Shown piece after piece: positions 1 to 6,991 of a DNA stretch of 22,110 nt. The stretch lies in IMG/VR virus record IMGVR_UViG_3300031758_000645, positions 1 to 22,110 of that record; one strand, 5' to 3'. The first letter of the stretch is position 1, and every line of letters begins with the position of its first letter. Below the pieces are notes generated by a model. It was not told the DNA's origin. It ran no database searches and saw only the letters and a list, made by a program, of their open reading frames with translations. A program made the translations under genes and the position numbers. Origin of the DNA: a virus.

Positions 1-1
1 C

Positions 2-91
2 AAGCGCGTGGTGGCCGACCGCGCCGTCGTGGAGCAGTTCTTTGCTTCACGACGGGCGGAAGGCCTCAAGGCGATCACGCGGCGCGGTTGA
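2..91 (+). CDS. 3' end of a convergent plus-strand gene, product unknown
   Basis: An open frame enters from the left edge and ends at TGA (89-91). It encodes the last 29 residues of a protein ending in LKAITRRG. Most of its codons end in G or C (aag, cgc, gtg, gcc, gac), as in the clear genes of this window, so it looks like real coding sequence. It converges on the integrase gene and overlaps it by 17 bases (75-91). The fragment is basic (several Arg and Lys) and probably helical, but too short to assign a family. It could be the end of an early phage gene on the opposite arm, or a host gene if the phage boundary lies here. The start and most of the gene are outside the window. Confidence 0.5.
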   Translation, partial: KRVVADRAVVEQFFASRRAEGLKAITRRG

Positions 92-1133
92 TCGGCACCA
101 CGTTCCCAGCCGCTGCCATCTGTTCGTGGTAGCGGCGGATCGCCACGGGGCCTTGGCGGATGTCGCGCGGCCGCAGATGGGTGTACCGCTGGAGCATCTT
201 CAGGTCTTTATGGCCAGAGAAGAGCCGCACCTCGGTAATGTCGAAGCCCATCTCGAACAGGCGGCTGATCGCTTCGTGGCGGATGTCGTGGACGTGGATG
301 TCCTCGACCCCGGCGCCCTCGGCGAAGTCGGCGAAGGCGTGTGAGATAGTGTTCGGCTCGTACGGGAAGATGAACTCGCCACCGCGCGGCTGGCGCTGGA
401 TGATCTCCCACGCGGCCTCGAGCAGCGGGGCCACCTCGTCGGTCTTCTTCTTCGGGTGCTTGCGCTGGCGGATGACGACCGTGCGGTCTTCCTCGTTGAG
501 GTCGGCCCAGCGCAGCCGGCACGTCTCGCCGATGCGGAACGCGCTGTGCAGCTGGAAGTAGAGGATGTCGCGGTACGGCAGGCGGGGCGCCACCATCGCG
601 GCCAGGATGGCCTCAAGCTCGGCGTCGGTCACCCGGCGGTCGCGGCTCTCGGACTCGCCAGTGATGCTGTGCTTGCGCATGAACACCGATGCCTTCTCAA
701 AGGCCTTGAGGTTGGGCGTGGCGTCCCACAGCGTCTCGGCCGTCGTCAGGACGGTGCGGAACGAGATCACATACCCCTGGCGGGTGCTGGGGCAGACCTT
801 CATGCCGGCCACCCAGTCGACCAGCACCTCGGTGGTCAGTTCCTCGAGGCGCTTCTCGCCGATCTGCTCGGACACCCGGCGCAGCAGCAAGTCCTTCTTG
901 TGCGAGATCGGCTTGCCGATCTGGGCCATGCGCTGGACGTACTTGGTGATGGTGTCGGCCACGGTGGCCTTGTCGGGTGCGCCAGCCAGCGCGCCGATGG
1001 ACATCTCGTACTCGGTCTGGTCGGCCCACCGCTGGGCCACTGCCTTCTGCTTGAAGGTCTTGGAAATCGGCTTCTGACCCTTCTTGCGGATCAGGACGCG
1101 GTAGCTGTCCCCGCGCTTCTGGATAACGGCCAT
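75..1133 (-). CDS. int: Tyrosine-family site-specific integrase
   Basis: A 352-aa tyrosine recombinase that should catalyse integration and excision of the phage genome by strand exchange at att sites. The C-terminal catalytic domain shows the family residues: Arg200 in HSAFRIGE, a Lys-rich beta-hairpin near 225-230, His282 and Arg285 in HDIRHE, His308 in SGHKD and the nucleophile Tyr317 in QRYTHL. The N-terminal part (about 1-55) resembles the arm-binding region of phage integrases (RGDSYRVLIRKKGQ). Residues about 58-150 would be the SAM-like core-binding domain. The start at 1133 is chosen because AAGGAG (1141-1146) lies 7 nt upstream; an in-frame start at 1187 would add 18 residues through that site. 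It is the last minus-strand gene and points the same way as the late genes. Length and motifs are complete, so it is probably active. Confidence 0.95.
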   Translation of the reverse strand: MAVIQKRGDSYRVLIRKKGQKPISKTFKQKAVAQRWADQTEYEMSIGALAGAPDKATVADTITKYVQRMAQIGKPISHKKDLLLRRVSEQIGEKRLEELTTEVLVDWVAGMKVCPSTRQGYVISFRTVLTTAETLWDATPNLKAFEKASVFMRKHSITGESESRDRRVTDAELEAILAAMVAPRLPYRDILYFQLHSAFRIGETCRLRWADLNEEDRTVVIRQRKHPKKKTDEVAPLLEAAWEIIQRQPRGGEFIFPYEPNTISHAFADFAEGAGVEDIHVHDIRHEAISRLFEMGFDITEVRLFSGHKDLKMLQRYTHLRPRDIRQGPVAIRRYHEQMAAAGNVVPINRAA

Positions 1134-1140
1134 CGGTACA

Positions 1141-1146
1141 CTCCTT
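1141..1146 (-). promoter_or_regulatory. Shine-Dalgarno site of the integrase
   Basis: AAGGAG on the minus strand, 7 nt before the ATG at 1133. It decides the start of the integrase. Its first three bases lie inside the 3' arm of the 11-bp inverted repeat (1144-1154), so a folded leader would partly cover it. Confidence 0.7.
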
Positions 1147-1221
1147 GGTACAGTGCCAGCGTTGGCTGGCGTGTTGCACAGTGGCAAATCAACGACTTAC
1201 CAATGGTGCTACTGTACCAAG
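1144..1221 (-). repeat. Inverted repeat in the integrase leader
   Basis: The 11-bp sequence CTTGGTACAGT (1144-1154) is matched perfectly by its reverse complement ACTGTACCAAG (1211-1221), 56 bp away. In the mRNA the arms could pair and hide part of the ribosome site. In DNA they could be paired binding sites for integrase, excisionase or a repressor. The core GGTACA occurs again at 1135-1140, so three copies of this hexamer (two direct, one inverted) lie within 90 bp of the integrase start. The repeat is seen directly; its role is inference. Confidence 0.6.
1155..1170 (-). other. Small hairpin nested in the integrase leader
   Basis: GCCAGC and GCTGGC form a perfect 6-bp stem around a 4-nt loop, directly next to the inner edge of the 1144-1154 repeat arm. 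It could stack on the larger stem in a structured 5' leader. It has no U-tract, so it is not a typical terminator. Confidence 0.45.
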
Positions 1222-1238
1222 AAACCTGACGTTTACAA
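1211..1238 (-). promoter_or_regulatory. Weak candidate promoter for the integrase
   Basis: On the minus strand TTGTAA (1238-1233) and TACAGT (1216-1211) are separated by 16 nt. Each matches four of six bases of the sigma-70 -35 and -10 consensus. It lies about 80-105 bp upstream of the integrase start, in the only sizeable gap of the window, and the -10 overlaps the distal arm of the inverted repeat. The match is poor and could be chance; integrase could instead be read from the late transcript. Confidence 0.22.
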
Positions 1239-1343
1239 CCCCCAAGTTGATGATTTGTGACGAAAAATGGGGTGCTTCCTCATGCCCTTCATCATGGGCA
1301 GGATTTCGTTGTAGATCAGGTGTTTAAGAGGCCGATGGTTCAA
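1233..1343 (-). CDS. Possible 36-aa small protein
   Basis: A short frame starts with TTG overlapping the stop of the metallophosphoesterase as TTGA, the same coupling style as the GTGA and ATGA junctions elsewhere here. A GAGG lies about 9-12 nt upstream. It would encode a basic 36-residue peptide containing HLIYNEILPMMKGMRKHP. Eighteen central codons end in G or C almost without exception; the last dozen do not. It could instead begin at one of the internal ATG codons. No family is recognised. It may be a real small gene, a decayed gene end, or chance; the codon bias is the main argument for it. Confidence 0.3.
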   Translation of the reverse strand: MNHRPLKHLIYNEILPMMKGMRKHPIFRHKSSTWGL

Positions 1344-2305
1344 TTCTGGTACACCACCTCGCCGCGGAAGTAAGCGGCACCGTCGTGAACCTCGACGAGT
1401 TCAGGCGGCAGCAGCTTGCCACCGCGGAAGGTCAGCACGGCGAAGCCCGAGGTGTGCGGCGTCGGGTTGTTCTCGCCGTAGTCGAACTGCGGCGCCAGCG
1501 GATCCGACAGAGTGCCTGTGTCGACGCCGTAGCGGCGGCCGTTGTAGTCGGCCCAGGGCGTCACGGCCAGCCGGTGAAGGTGGCCAGTGACGATGTTCAT
1601 GCCGCTCTTCAGGGTGTTGTTGTAGGTGGCGTGGATGCCGTTGTGGTAGCGGTGCTTGATCATCACGTTGCCGTTGAGGCGCAGCGACCAGGCGAAGTCC
1701 CAAGAACTGAACTTGTCCTCGAGCCGCTCGACCAGCCCCTCGTACTCGCCAGCGATGGCGGCCAGCTTCTTGTCGAAGCGGGTGTCGTGGTTGCCGACGT
1801 TCCAATCCAGCGCGCAGCCACGCGGGGCCACAAGCTCAATTTCGTGCATCCGCTCTTGGCAGGCCTCGATCTCTTCCTGAAGCGAAGGAACCTTGGCCCA
1901 GCCGAGTGGCGGGTGCGTCGAGATCCGGCCAGCGCCGTCGAAGATGTCGCCGTTGGCGACGATGCGCCGGGGCTTCAGGTCGCGGATCAGTTCCAGCAGC
2001 GCGTTGTTCGCCACGGTGCGCGGCTGAGGCCAGAAGTGTGCGTCGGAGAACACGATCACCGTGCCTTCGTGGACTTCGGCGGTGCGCTCACGGGCGTAGG
2101 CCCGCGCAGCGTCGGTCGTGTAGACGTTGGCTGCTTCGCCGCCCGCGCTGGTCGGGATCGACGGCAGGATGACGCCCTTCTCCGCGAGGCGCTTGCGGCG
2201 GCCGTAGATCCCGCGGACGTGGAGGCCGGTCAGCTTGGCAACTTGGGCGGGTGAACAGTCTGCGCGGTGCCACGCGGCGATAAACTCGTCGTCAGTCAGT
2301 GCCAT
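1340..2305 (-). CDS. Metallophosphoesterase (calcineurin-like) with N-terminal HTH-like segment
   Basis: A 321-aa protein of the calcineurin-like metallophosphoesterase superfamily, whose members hydrolyse phosphomonoesters or phosphodiesters with two metal ions. Metal-site motifs appear in order: Asp88 and His90 in FSDAHF, Asp120 in NGDIFD, Asn172-His173 in GNHD, a later His in KHRYHN (218 or 221), and His242/His244 in TGHLHR. All are intact, so it should be catalytic. Residues about 5-45 (SPAQVAKLTGLHVRGIYGRRKRL) look like a small helix-turn-helix, as if the enzyme also binds DNA. It lies 18 bp after the ejection-protein gene and before the integrase leader. The substrate (nucleic acid, nucleotide or protein phosphate) cannot be told from sequence. 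The Shine-Dalgarno site is weak. Confidence 0.85.
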   Translation of the reverse strand: MALTDDEFIAAWHRADCSPAQVAKLTGLHVRGIYGRRKRLAEKGVILPSIPTSAGGEAANVYTTDAARAYARERTAEVHEGTVIVFSDAHFWPQPRTVANNALLELIRDLKPRRIVANGDIFDGAGRISTHPPLGWAKVPSLQEEIEACQERMHEIELVAPRGCALDWNVGNHDTRFDKKLAAIAGEYEGLVERLEDKFSSWDFAWSLRLNGNVMIKHRYHNGIHATYNNTLKSGMNIVTGHLHRLAVTPWADYNGRRYGVDTGTLSDPLAPQFDYGENNPTPHTSGFAVLTFRGGKLLPPELVEVHDGAAYFRGEVVYQN

Positions 2306-2323
2306 CCATTGGGGCTTTCTTTG

Positions 2324-4540
2324 TTATTGCGCGAGGACGCCCTGCTTCGCCTTGGGCTTGTCCTCCGGGTCCGGTTCAGATGCAGCGTACTGCTTGGCGG
2401 ATTGGATGAAGGCAACGATGGCGCGGTCGGCCGCCTTGTTCGACTTGCGCATCTCCTCGAGGAGATCGTCGGCCGCCTTCGGGAAGTTGACGTTGACCTC
2501 TTCGGCCAACTGCCCTTGGCGAATGCGGGTGGTGAAAGGTCCGCCGGCCTTCTCCGCGGTCTTCGTTACCGCCCAGCGGGCGGCAGACAGCAACGTCCCG
2601 TAGACGGTCGTGTCGCGCAGGCGGGCCTTTTCCACGGCGCTGGTGGCCGCGTCGGCTTCCGCACCCTTGGCGACGGTCCCAGACTCCTTGGCGCGGCCGC
2701 GCGCCGCGATGTCCAGTGCGTCGGCCAGGTCGTCGATGGCTTGCTCCATGCCGGGTAGCGCCTGCTTCCACATATCGCGCGATGCCTCGGTCCCGAACAG
2801 GGCCTTGTTCAGCTGCGCGGGGACATTGCGTTCGCCGCCGCCCATGCCGTAGTCAGGAATCAGCGACAAGCGCCGCTGCAATTCGGCGCGGGCAAGATCG
2901 GGGTAGATCGTCGGGTCGACCTTGTCGAGGTTCTCCTTGACGAACTGCCGCTGGCCCTTCAGCGCGCTGTTCTCACCGAACAGGCGCTCAGTGAACTTGC
3001 CAAGGGTGAACGAATCCGACTTCGCCAAGGCGCCGATGGCGCTGCCCTCAAGCTGGTCAATCGGCTTGGTCAGATCGGTCCACAGCTGGTTAGCGGCGGT
3101 GTAGCCCTTGGCGTTGCCCTCGATGAACGTCGTGATCTCGTCGACCACCGGCTTGAGGCTGTTGGCCAGACCGTTCTTGCCCTGCCGCAGTGCCTCTTCG
3201 CGCGCGTCGTTGGTGGCGATGCGGACGCCCTGAAGCTGGCGCGGGGCCAGCTGCCACATATCGCCAGCGTTCAAGTCCTCGAGCGCCTTGTCGAGCGTCG
3301 GGCGCAGCGGGTCGTTCTTCGTCAAGCCGTTGCGGACCTTCTCGAGGTTCGCGACCAGCGGCGTCGTGTCGACTGGCGGGTTGGAGTCGAGCGCAGCGGC
3401 GTAGGCCGGGTCGGCTGCGGCCTTGCGGGCATCTTTGGCGTTCTTGACGACGGCGGCCGCGGCGTTCTGCGCACGGGTGTCGGCCAGGATGCCGGGGCCA
3501 GTCGTCGGCGGATTGACGATCTGCTCCACCGCCGTCTTGGTTTTCGTCGTCTGCGCGGCCAGTGCGTCGGTCATCTCGCCAGAGGTCTGCGGGTACTCTC
3601 CGAGGTTGCTCATCCGCGTACGCGCGGCTGGGGTGTTGATGACCTGACCGCGGGTGAACGGGATGCCGGTGTTCTCCGACAACACTCCCGCGTCACGCAC
3701 GTTCTGGACCACGTCGGCGGGGGCGCCCGCGAGGCGCGGGTATGTCGACGCGGCGTAGCCCACGCCAGCGCCGAGGCCTTCGCCAGCCCCGGCCGTGATC
3801 ATCTCGGGTAGGTCGATGCCGGGGACCAGGTTATCGTTGCGGCTGGTGTCACCCATCGCGTTGCCGGCCACCTGGCGGGCGGTGTCACCAGCCATAGCGC
3901 CGACCGCCGCAGACCCGCCCACTGCGAGCGTGCCGCGGAGGCCAAGCCCGAGGGCGCCGCGCGCGGCGAGGCCGCCGGGGATGGCGGTCATCGCGAGGTT
4001 GGTGCCGAGCGTGGTGGCGTCTTGCGCCGAGAACCCCGGCTGGTTGACGTAGAACGTCTTACCCTCGTTCGCGCCCGCGCCGAACGACACCATGATGTTG
4101 CCGAACTTGTCGGCGGTAAAGGTCGGGGCCTCGTCGGCATACATCTTCTGGATGATGCCCATCTTGCCTTCGTCGCCGAGGGCCGTGGACGTGGCCAGTT
4201 GACCACCCAGCCCAGGGCTGAACTCGGGGATGTCGTACTCCTGGCGGCTGTTGCCGGTGACCCAGCCCATGAAGCCGCCTTGGTCGGCCTTCGGGTTCTT
4301 CGGCAGCTGCGCGATGGCCGCGTCAGCGTTGTCGACTTGCTGGGCGCGGCGGAACTCGTCGAGCGAGATCTCGCCGCCCTGCGGCCCGACGTAGACGCCG
4401 TCTTTCCACTCAGCCGGGTCGTACGACACCGACGCATCAATCCCTGGCTGCGGCTGGGCGGCAGACTGCTGCCCGCCAAGCATCTGCTGGCGGGCCTGTT
4501 CGAACTCCGCGGGAGTGAGTGAGCCGTCAGGGTTGGGCAT
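2324..4540 (-). CDS. Large internal virion / DNA-ejection protein candidate
   Basis: A 738-aa protein, last of the block of large genes that follows the tail genes. The position matches the ejection (internal virion) proteins of short-tailed phages, which leave the capsid first and help carry DNA across the envelope. Residues about 177-219 are a long Gly/Ala/Leu-rich hydrophobic stretch that could insert in a membrane. About 300-700 is mostly helical and charged, rich in Ala, Lys, Asp and Glu. A short motif occurs twice near the N-terminus (SLTPAEFEQARQQ at 7-19 and ISLDEFRRAQQ at 58-68). No enzymatic motif was recognised. It starts 3 bp after the stop of the transglycosylase gene, with GGGGAA upstream. 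The role rests on position and composition, not on a recognised family. Confidence 0.6.
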   Translation of the reverse strand: MPNPDGSLTPAEFEQARQQMLGGQQSAAQPQPGIDASVSYDPAEWKDGVYVGPQGGEISLDEFRRAQQVDNADAAIAQLPKNPKADQGGFMGWVTGNSRQEYDIPEFSPGLGGQLATSTALGDEGKMGIIQKMYADEAPTFTADKFGNIMVSFGAGANEGKTFYVNQPGFSAQDATTLGTNLAMTAIPGGLAARGALGLGLRGTLAVGGSAAVGAMAGDTARQVAGNAMGDTSRNDNLVPGIDLPEMITAGAGEGLGAGVGYAASTYPRLAGAPADVVQNVRDAGVLSENTGIPFTRGQVINTPAARTRMSNLGEYPQTSGEMTDALAAQTTKTKTAVEQIVNPPTTGPGILADTRAQNAAAAVVKNAKDARKAAADPAYAAALDSNPPVDTTPLVANLEKVRNGLTKNDPLRPTLDKALEDLNAGDMWQLAPRQLQGVRIATNDAREEALRQGKNGLANSLKPVVDEITTFIEGNAKGYTAANQLWTDLTKPIDQLEGSAIGALAKSDSFTLGKFTERLFGENSALKGQRQFVKENLDKVDPTIYPDLARAELQRRLSLIPDYGMGGGERNVPAQLNKALFGTEASRDMWKQALPGMEQAIDDLADALDIAARGRAKESGTVAKGAEADAATSAVEKARLRDTTVYGTLLSAARWAVTKTAEKAGGPFTTRIRQGQLAEEVNVNFPKAADDLLEEMRKSNKAADRAIVAFIQSAKQYAASEPDPEDKPKAKQGVLAQ

Positions 4541-4543
4541 CGG

Positions 4544-6433
4544 TTAGTTCCCCATCGCGCGGTTGATTTGCTCCTGCGAGAGCGAGGTGATCGGCACCGC
4601 GTTCTTCCCGGTCTTAACGTAAACCTGGCCATTGACCAACGCAAAGTTCGAATACCGCTTCGGGTCGAGACGCGCAAGCGAAGGCAGGATGCGCGGTTCG
4701 AACTGGAAGAGCTTCTTCTGCGTGAAGCCCTTGTATTCGTCCGACTGCATGAAGTCGATCTGGTTGGCGCTCTGGCGTCCAACGCGATTGACGTACTTCA
4801 GGAAGTTGTCGCCGTACTCCTTCTGCGCCCGGAGCGATGCCAGGTTCGACAGCTGCGCCGTCTCGCGGGCGGCGAAGGTCGACTTGCTGCCGCCCAGCGA
4901 GTTGGTGATCATCGTCAGCTCCTTCTCGGAGTCGTTGCCGCCCAGCATCTGCATACGCGGCAAAGCCTGCTGGGTGATCAGGCCGTCAACCACGGCGGCG
5001 TTGCTGATATCCTCAGACTTGTAGCCGAGCGAGGCCAGCGAGTTTTGCAGTTCGCGCTTGGCGTCGCCGACGAGGCCGCCGTAGTTCACATCGCCGAGGC
5101 GGCGCGAGGCCGCCAGCAGCGACTCGGCCGAGTTGATCTGGCCCGAGGCGGTCTGCGCTGACAACAGCGTGTCGGACTGCCACTTCGCGTCTAGGTCGCC
5201 CCACTTGTCGTCGCGGCCCTTCGTGAACGCGGTGGTGAGGCCAGAGAGCGCGGCGGCGATGCCGGCGTTCGGGTCGGGCTTGCCGGTGTTCTCGGCGACC
5301 GACATCTGCTGCTTCAGGCTGAGAATGAACTGCTGCGCCTGCGGGGATGAGCGGTCGACGTTGCCGTACTGGTCGACGAAACCGTTCTTGCGCAGCGTGT
5401 CGTTGATGATCTGCTCTTCGGTCGTATTGCCGATGTTGGCCTTGCCCTGTTCGGTGTTCAGGTTGTAGGCGCTCTGCACCGCGGGCGCGACGGCCGAGAA
5501 GATTGACTGGCGCGTGTCCTGACGCATCCCGGCAATCTCTTTCTTGGCCTCCAGGCCTTGAGCATCGAGCGCGGCGATAGCCGCCTGCGCGCGGGTGCGG
5601 TAGGTCTTTTCCGGCGTGAACGCGGCGGTGTAGTCGATGTTCTCGCCAAGCGCGTTGCCGATGATGCCAAGCGGCGTACCGATGATCCCTTGCAGGATCG
5701 ACAGGCCCTTCTGGAGCGGGTTGACGTTCTTCTTGCCCGCCATCTCGAGGACGCGCGGGTCGTTGAAGGCGAGATTGTTCTGCTGCGCGAACTGAGCAGC
5801 CTCGGGGCCGAGCAGAGCGGCCTGCTTCGCGCGGACGTTGGCGTCGATGTTTCCTTCGAGCGCCTTCAGCTGCTGCATCGCCACGCTGTTCTCGGCGGCG
5901 TTGGTCTGGGGCGCCATCGCCTCGTTGACCATCGCGTCGGTGAGGACCGGGCGCGACTGGATCTGTCCCGGCGCGTTCGGGTTCTGCGCGAGGATCGGCG
6001 CCACGGGGTCGCGGGGCGGCTGCTGGGCCAGCAGGACCGGCTGACCGGCTGGCGCTTGAGTGGGTCCGTTCAATGCCATATTTCCACCCATGATCTTCCG
6101 TACATAGTCCCTAGTTTCTTTCGGGACGGCGTTCTGGTTCTGGCCGTTCTTGATCCATGTATCAACGCGGCCTGGCCCCCAGTTGTAGGCCATCAGCGCC
6201 AGCTTTGGGTCGCCATAGCGGTTGTGCATGGCGTCCAGATATTCACGGCCCGCGCGGCGGTTCTCGGCTTCCGAGTTGTCGCGCGGCGGCGTTACGCCGA
6301 ATCCGGGGTCGCGCATCGTCCCTGGCATCAACTGCATCACGCCACGGGCGCCCTTCGGGCTGACCGCTTTTTGTTTGCCGCGGCTCTCGACCTGTTCGAC
6401 AGTGTCGTAGAGAGGGGCCATCGGCCTAGACAT
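4544..6433 (-). CDS. Virion-associated lytic transglycosylase / ejection protein
   Basis: A 629-aa protein with an N-terminal soluble-lytic-transglycosylase domain (about 8-110) that cleaves glycan strands of peptidoglycan. The catalytic Glu16-Ser17 (QVESRG), the GVMQLMPGT motif (31-39) and AYNWGPGRV (82-90) are the classic SLT motifs, and the order is intact. The remaining 500 residues are Gln/Asn/Ala-rich and helical, with no recognised domain. Placed among the internal-virion genes, it probably travels with the DNA and opens a local hole in the cell wall during infection, like the transglycosylase ejection proteins of podoviruses. It is separate from the lysis endolysin at 11593. It follows the 184-aa gene by 3 bp. 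An alternative start at Met5 would still keep the catalytic Glu. Confidence 0.8.
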   Translation of the reverse strand: MSRPMAPLYDTVEQVESRGKQKAVSPKGARGVMQLMPGTMRDPGFGVTPPRDNSEAENRRAGREYLDAMHNRYGDPKLALMAYNWGPGRVDTWIKNGQNQNAVPKETRDYVRKIMGGNMALNGPTQAPAGQPVLLAQQPPRDPVAPILAQNPNAPGQIQSRPVLTDAMVNEAMAPQTNAAENSVAMQQLKALEGNIDANVRAKQAALLGPEAAQFAQQNNLAFNDPRVLEMAGKKNVNPLQKGLSILQGIIGTPLGIIGNALGENIDYTAAFTPEKTYRTRAQAAIAALDAQGLEAKKEIAGMRQDTRQSIFSAVAPAVQSAYNLNTEQGKANIGNTTEEQIINDTLRKNGFVDQYGNVDRSSPQAQQFILSLKQQMSVAENTGKPDPNAGIAAALSGLTTAFTKGRDDKWGDLDAKWQSDTLLSAQTASGQINSAESLLAASRRLGDVNYGGLVGDAKRELQNSLASLGYKSEDISNAAVVDGLITQQALPRMQMLGGNDSEKELTMITNSLGGSKSTFAARETAQLSNLASLRAQKEYGDNFLKYVNRVGRQSANQIDFMQSDEYKGFTQKKLFQFEPRILPSLARLDPKRYSNFALVNGQVYVKTGKNAVPITSLSQEQINRAMGN

Positions 6434-6436
6434 CGG

Positions 6437-6991
6437 TTACCCCCGCCCGTTGGTGCCGAACGGCGACTGCGGGCGCATCATGTCCAGCACTTGCATCATT
6501 GCATCGGGGCCGACTGCGGACGGCGCGTTCATCACCATCTGCGCAGGCCGGTAGTTCTTCGACTTGGTTCCCTGCGGCGCAGTGATCTGGAACGGCGCGG
6601 CGCGCTGCGGCAGCAGACCGAGGTTCGCCAGGGCGCTAGGCCCTGGCGCGTCCATCGACATCATCGCGGGCCGGTAGTTCTTCGCCTTGCTGCCCTGCGG
6701 CGCAGTGATGTTGAAATTGCCGGCCTGCGGCGGGGCGATCAGCCGCATTGTCGACGGCGATACGCCGCCCTGCGCTGCGGGTGCGGCGGATGGCGCGGGC
6801 TGAGCGCTAGTGCTGTCCCAAAGCCGCGCCATGTCTGTCAGGCCGCTGCCGTCCGTCGCGCCGCCCTGGTTGGCTTCGTAGAACGAGCGGGCCAGCGCGT
6901 CGGCCATCGCCGAAGCCCCTTGGCCGCCCTGCTGCTCGTTCGCGCTCTTCGCAGTCCCGAACAGCGTCTTGAAGATCGATCCAAAGTTCAT
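6437..6991 (-). CDS. 184-aa virion protein candidate with duplicated KNYRPA motif
   Basis: A small Ala/Gly/Gln/Met-rich protein in the ejection module, overlapping the stop of the 376-aa gene as ATGA. It carries two copies of a 24-residue unit, at residues 93-116 and 134-157, with the shared pattern ITAPQGxKxKNYRPA followed by a Met-rich MxMxAP end. The N-terminal 20 residues (MNFGSIFKTLFG) form an amphipathic helix candidate. No family is recognised. It may be a minor internal virion protein or a partner of the neighbouring low-complexity protein; this is inferred from position only. Confidence 0.6.
   Translation of the reverse strand: MNFGSIFKTLFGTAKSANEQQGGQGASAMADALARSFYEANQGGATDGSGLTDMARLWDSTSAQPAPSAAPAAQGGVSPSTMRLIAPPQAGNFNITAPQGSKAKNYRPAMMSMDAPGPSALANLGLLPQRAAPFQITAPQGTKSKNYRPAQMVMNAPSAVGPDAMMQVLDMMRPQSPFGTNGRG
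6521..6715 (-). repeat. Duplicated 72-bp unit inside the 184-aa gene
   Basis: Copies at 6644-6715 and 6521-6592 are offset by 123 bp (41 codons). They encode the two ITAPQGxKxKNYRPA units. Similarity is visible at DNA level (for example GGCCGGTAGTTCTTCG in both on the plus strand), so the duplication is either recent or under constraint. Confidence 0.75.

Noticed and set aside
1134-1187. Longer integrase with 18 extra N-terminal residues
   Set aside because: The Shine-Dalgarno site at 1141-1146 points to 1133. The extra part runs through the repeats and is unlike integrase N-termini.
1283-1300. Hairpin TGCCC ... GGGCA as a late terminator
   Set aside because: Only 5 bp with an 8-nt loop, no adjacent U-tract, and inside the possible 36-aa gene.
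1318-1352. tRNA-like 3' end (GGTTCAATTC ... ACACCA)
   Set aside because: The T-stem does not pair (only one Watson-Crick pair and some wobbles), no cloverleaf can be drawn upstream, and most of the sequence is the end of the metallophosphoesterase gene.
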